Shown here one piece after another: positions 4,627 to 5,165 of a DNA stretch of 5,165 nucleotides. A program made the translations under genes and the position numbers. The stretch covers positions 1-5,165 of the forward strand of contig JACRAI010000070.1 of assembly GCA_016213425.1 (NCBI GenBank), read 5' to 3'. The first letter of the stretch is position 1, and each line of letters begins with the position of its first letter. Under the pieces are notes generated by a model that did not search any database, was not told where the DNA came from, and saw only the letters and a list, made by a program, of their open reading frames with translations. Origin of the DNA: an archaeon (lineage in GTDB: Archaea; Nanobdellota; Nanobdellia; Woesearchaeales; ARS49).

Positions 4627-5106
4627 TCACCCGCTGCAATAATGTGAAACTGGTTTCCAGGAGTGATGCTCGGATTTTACTTCTTGTTTATAATTAGGAA
4701 ACACATTTGAAAGTGATGGTTCTGTTTTAAAACTTTCAGCTATATGCTGCTTTAACGGAGTAAATGCTTTGGCAGCTTTTTCTAAAAGAGAAAGAGACTT
4801 TTCTGCTTCTTCAAGCCAATCCGAAAATCCTTCTCTTTTTGCAGCTAGGAACCTATTTTGTTCTTCGATAATCTCTTCTTCACAGTTCTCAATAATTTCA
4901 GCCAAAAAATTACCAAATATTCTACAAGGTAATTCTCCAAGCGATCTGTTTATGTTAAATGGTAAGACTGCTTTCTTTGCTTCATCTTCTTCTATTGTTA
5001 AGTATTTCACTCCGCTGTCTGAAACATTTTCTCCGATTTTTGCACCTTGAAAAAAAGCAAAAGGAGTAATATCCTGGCGAGGACAATCAAATGTAAAAAA
5101 GCGCAT
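4627..5106 (-). CDS. Unknown 159-residue protein
   Basis: I do not recognise a family. The N-terminal 60 residues look compact and partly beta (MRFFTFDCPRQDITPFAFF, then VKYLTIEEDEAKKAVLPFN). Residues 62-125 are predicted helical and acidic (IFGNFLAEIIENCEEEIIEE, then SDWLEEAEKSLSLLEKAAKAF). The tail, SEHHSWKPVSHYCSG, is His/Ser-rich and looks less like conserved protein. FGNFLAEIIENCEEE resembles the FLSALVNNCEDE segment of the beta-helix paralogues, but this protein has no Gly-rich repeats. Coding is supported by the charged, alternating composition against a Ser/Phe-rich antisense frame, a TATA-like box 23.5 bases before the ATG, and T tracts after the stop. No signal peptide or membrane helix is seen. 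The last 15 or so codons may be out of frame: the next frame over 4676-4608 reads more naturally (TPGNQFHIIAAGDEAF), so a frameshift near 4680 is possible. Confidence 0.65.
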   Translation of the reverse strand: MRFFTFDCPRQDITPFAFFQGAKIGENVSDSGVKYLTIEEDEAKKAVLPFNINRSLGELPCRIFGNFLAEIIENCEEEIIEEQNRFLAAKREGFSDWLEEAEKSLSLLEKAAKAFTPLKQHIAESFKTEPSLSNVFPNYKQEVKSEHHSWKPVSHYCSG

Positions 5107-5124
5107 ATAGTAAACTAAATGGTG

Positions 5125-5134
5125 ATAAATTTAT
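5125..5134 (-). promoter_or_regulatory. TATA-like box for the 159-residue gene
   Basis: ATAAATTTAT, itself a palindrome, is centred 23.5 bases before the ATG at 5106. This is the same spacing as for vapB and the beta-helix operon and predicts a leaderless message. Beyond it, to the window end, I see no gene. Confidence 0.5.
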
Positions 5135-5165
5135 TGTGTGAGGGGTGTTGTGTGAACAAACAAAA

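Noticed and set aside
4769..5050. Plus-strand 93-codon frame opposite the 159-residue gene
   Set aside because: Ser/Phe-rich composition typical of antisense; the minus strand has the promoter, terminators and charged helical composition.

Overview
This strongly A+T-rich window looks archaeal, most likely from a small-genome DPANN lineage such as Woesearchaeota or Pacearchaeota. The lineage is an inference. The archaeal signs are a Rad50 end with a CPLC zinc hook and a VapBC pair with an AbrB-type antitoxin. TATA-like boxes sit about 24 bp upstream of three start codons, which predicts leaderless mRNAs. GGTG ribosome sites appear at internal operon genes, and oligo-T tracts follow genes.

Layout. 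Bases 1-1496 (+) hold the 3' half of rad50, cut by the window edge and followed at once by a T7 terminator. At 1513-1659 (-) lies a C-terminal relic of a PIN-domain (VapC) toxin gene. Next, on the minus strand, come two overlapping paralogous genes of unknown function (2913-2218, then 2221-1631). Each has a helical N-terminal region followed by GxGxG-like beta-helix repeats, like those of glutamate synthase and FwdC. A G/T-rich repeat occurs in inverted orientation on either side of this pair, at the tail of rad50 and upstream of the pair. The 2914-3132 spacer carries the pair's promoter, an inverted repeat, a promoter for the Nudix gene, and a hairpin plus T8 inside the predicted Nudix leader.

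A Nudix hydrolase (3133-3528, +) of Ap4A-hydrolase type abuts a convergent vapC toxin gene with no gap. Its partner vapB lies upstream of vapC (3894-4118, -), under a promoter embedded in a perfect 11-bp inverted repeat that is the likely autoregulatory operator. The 4119-4626 spacer has no intact gene. It holds a 50-bp tandem repeat made of TGAAAA-N-TTTTCA palindromes, the frameshifted C-terminal end of a VOC/glyoxalase-like gene, and terminator-like T tracts. A 159-residue minus-strand gene of unknown function (4627-5106) closes the window.

No single pathway links these genes. The region reads as a core repair gene followed by an accessory segment: toxin-antitoxin genes living and dead, a duplicated beta-helix pair, gene relics and dispersed repeats. 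The part most likely to be undescribed is the beta-helix pair with its flanking inverted repeats. The sequence does not establish its function.
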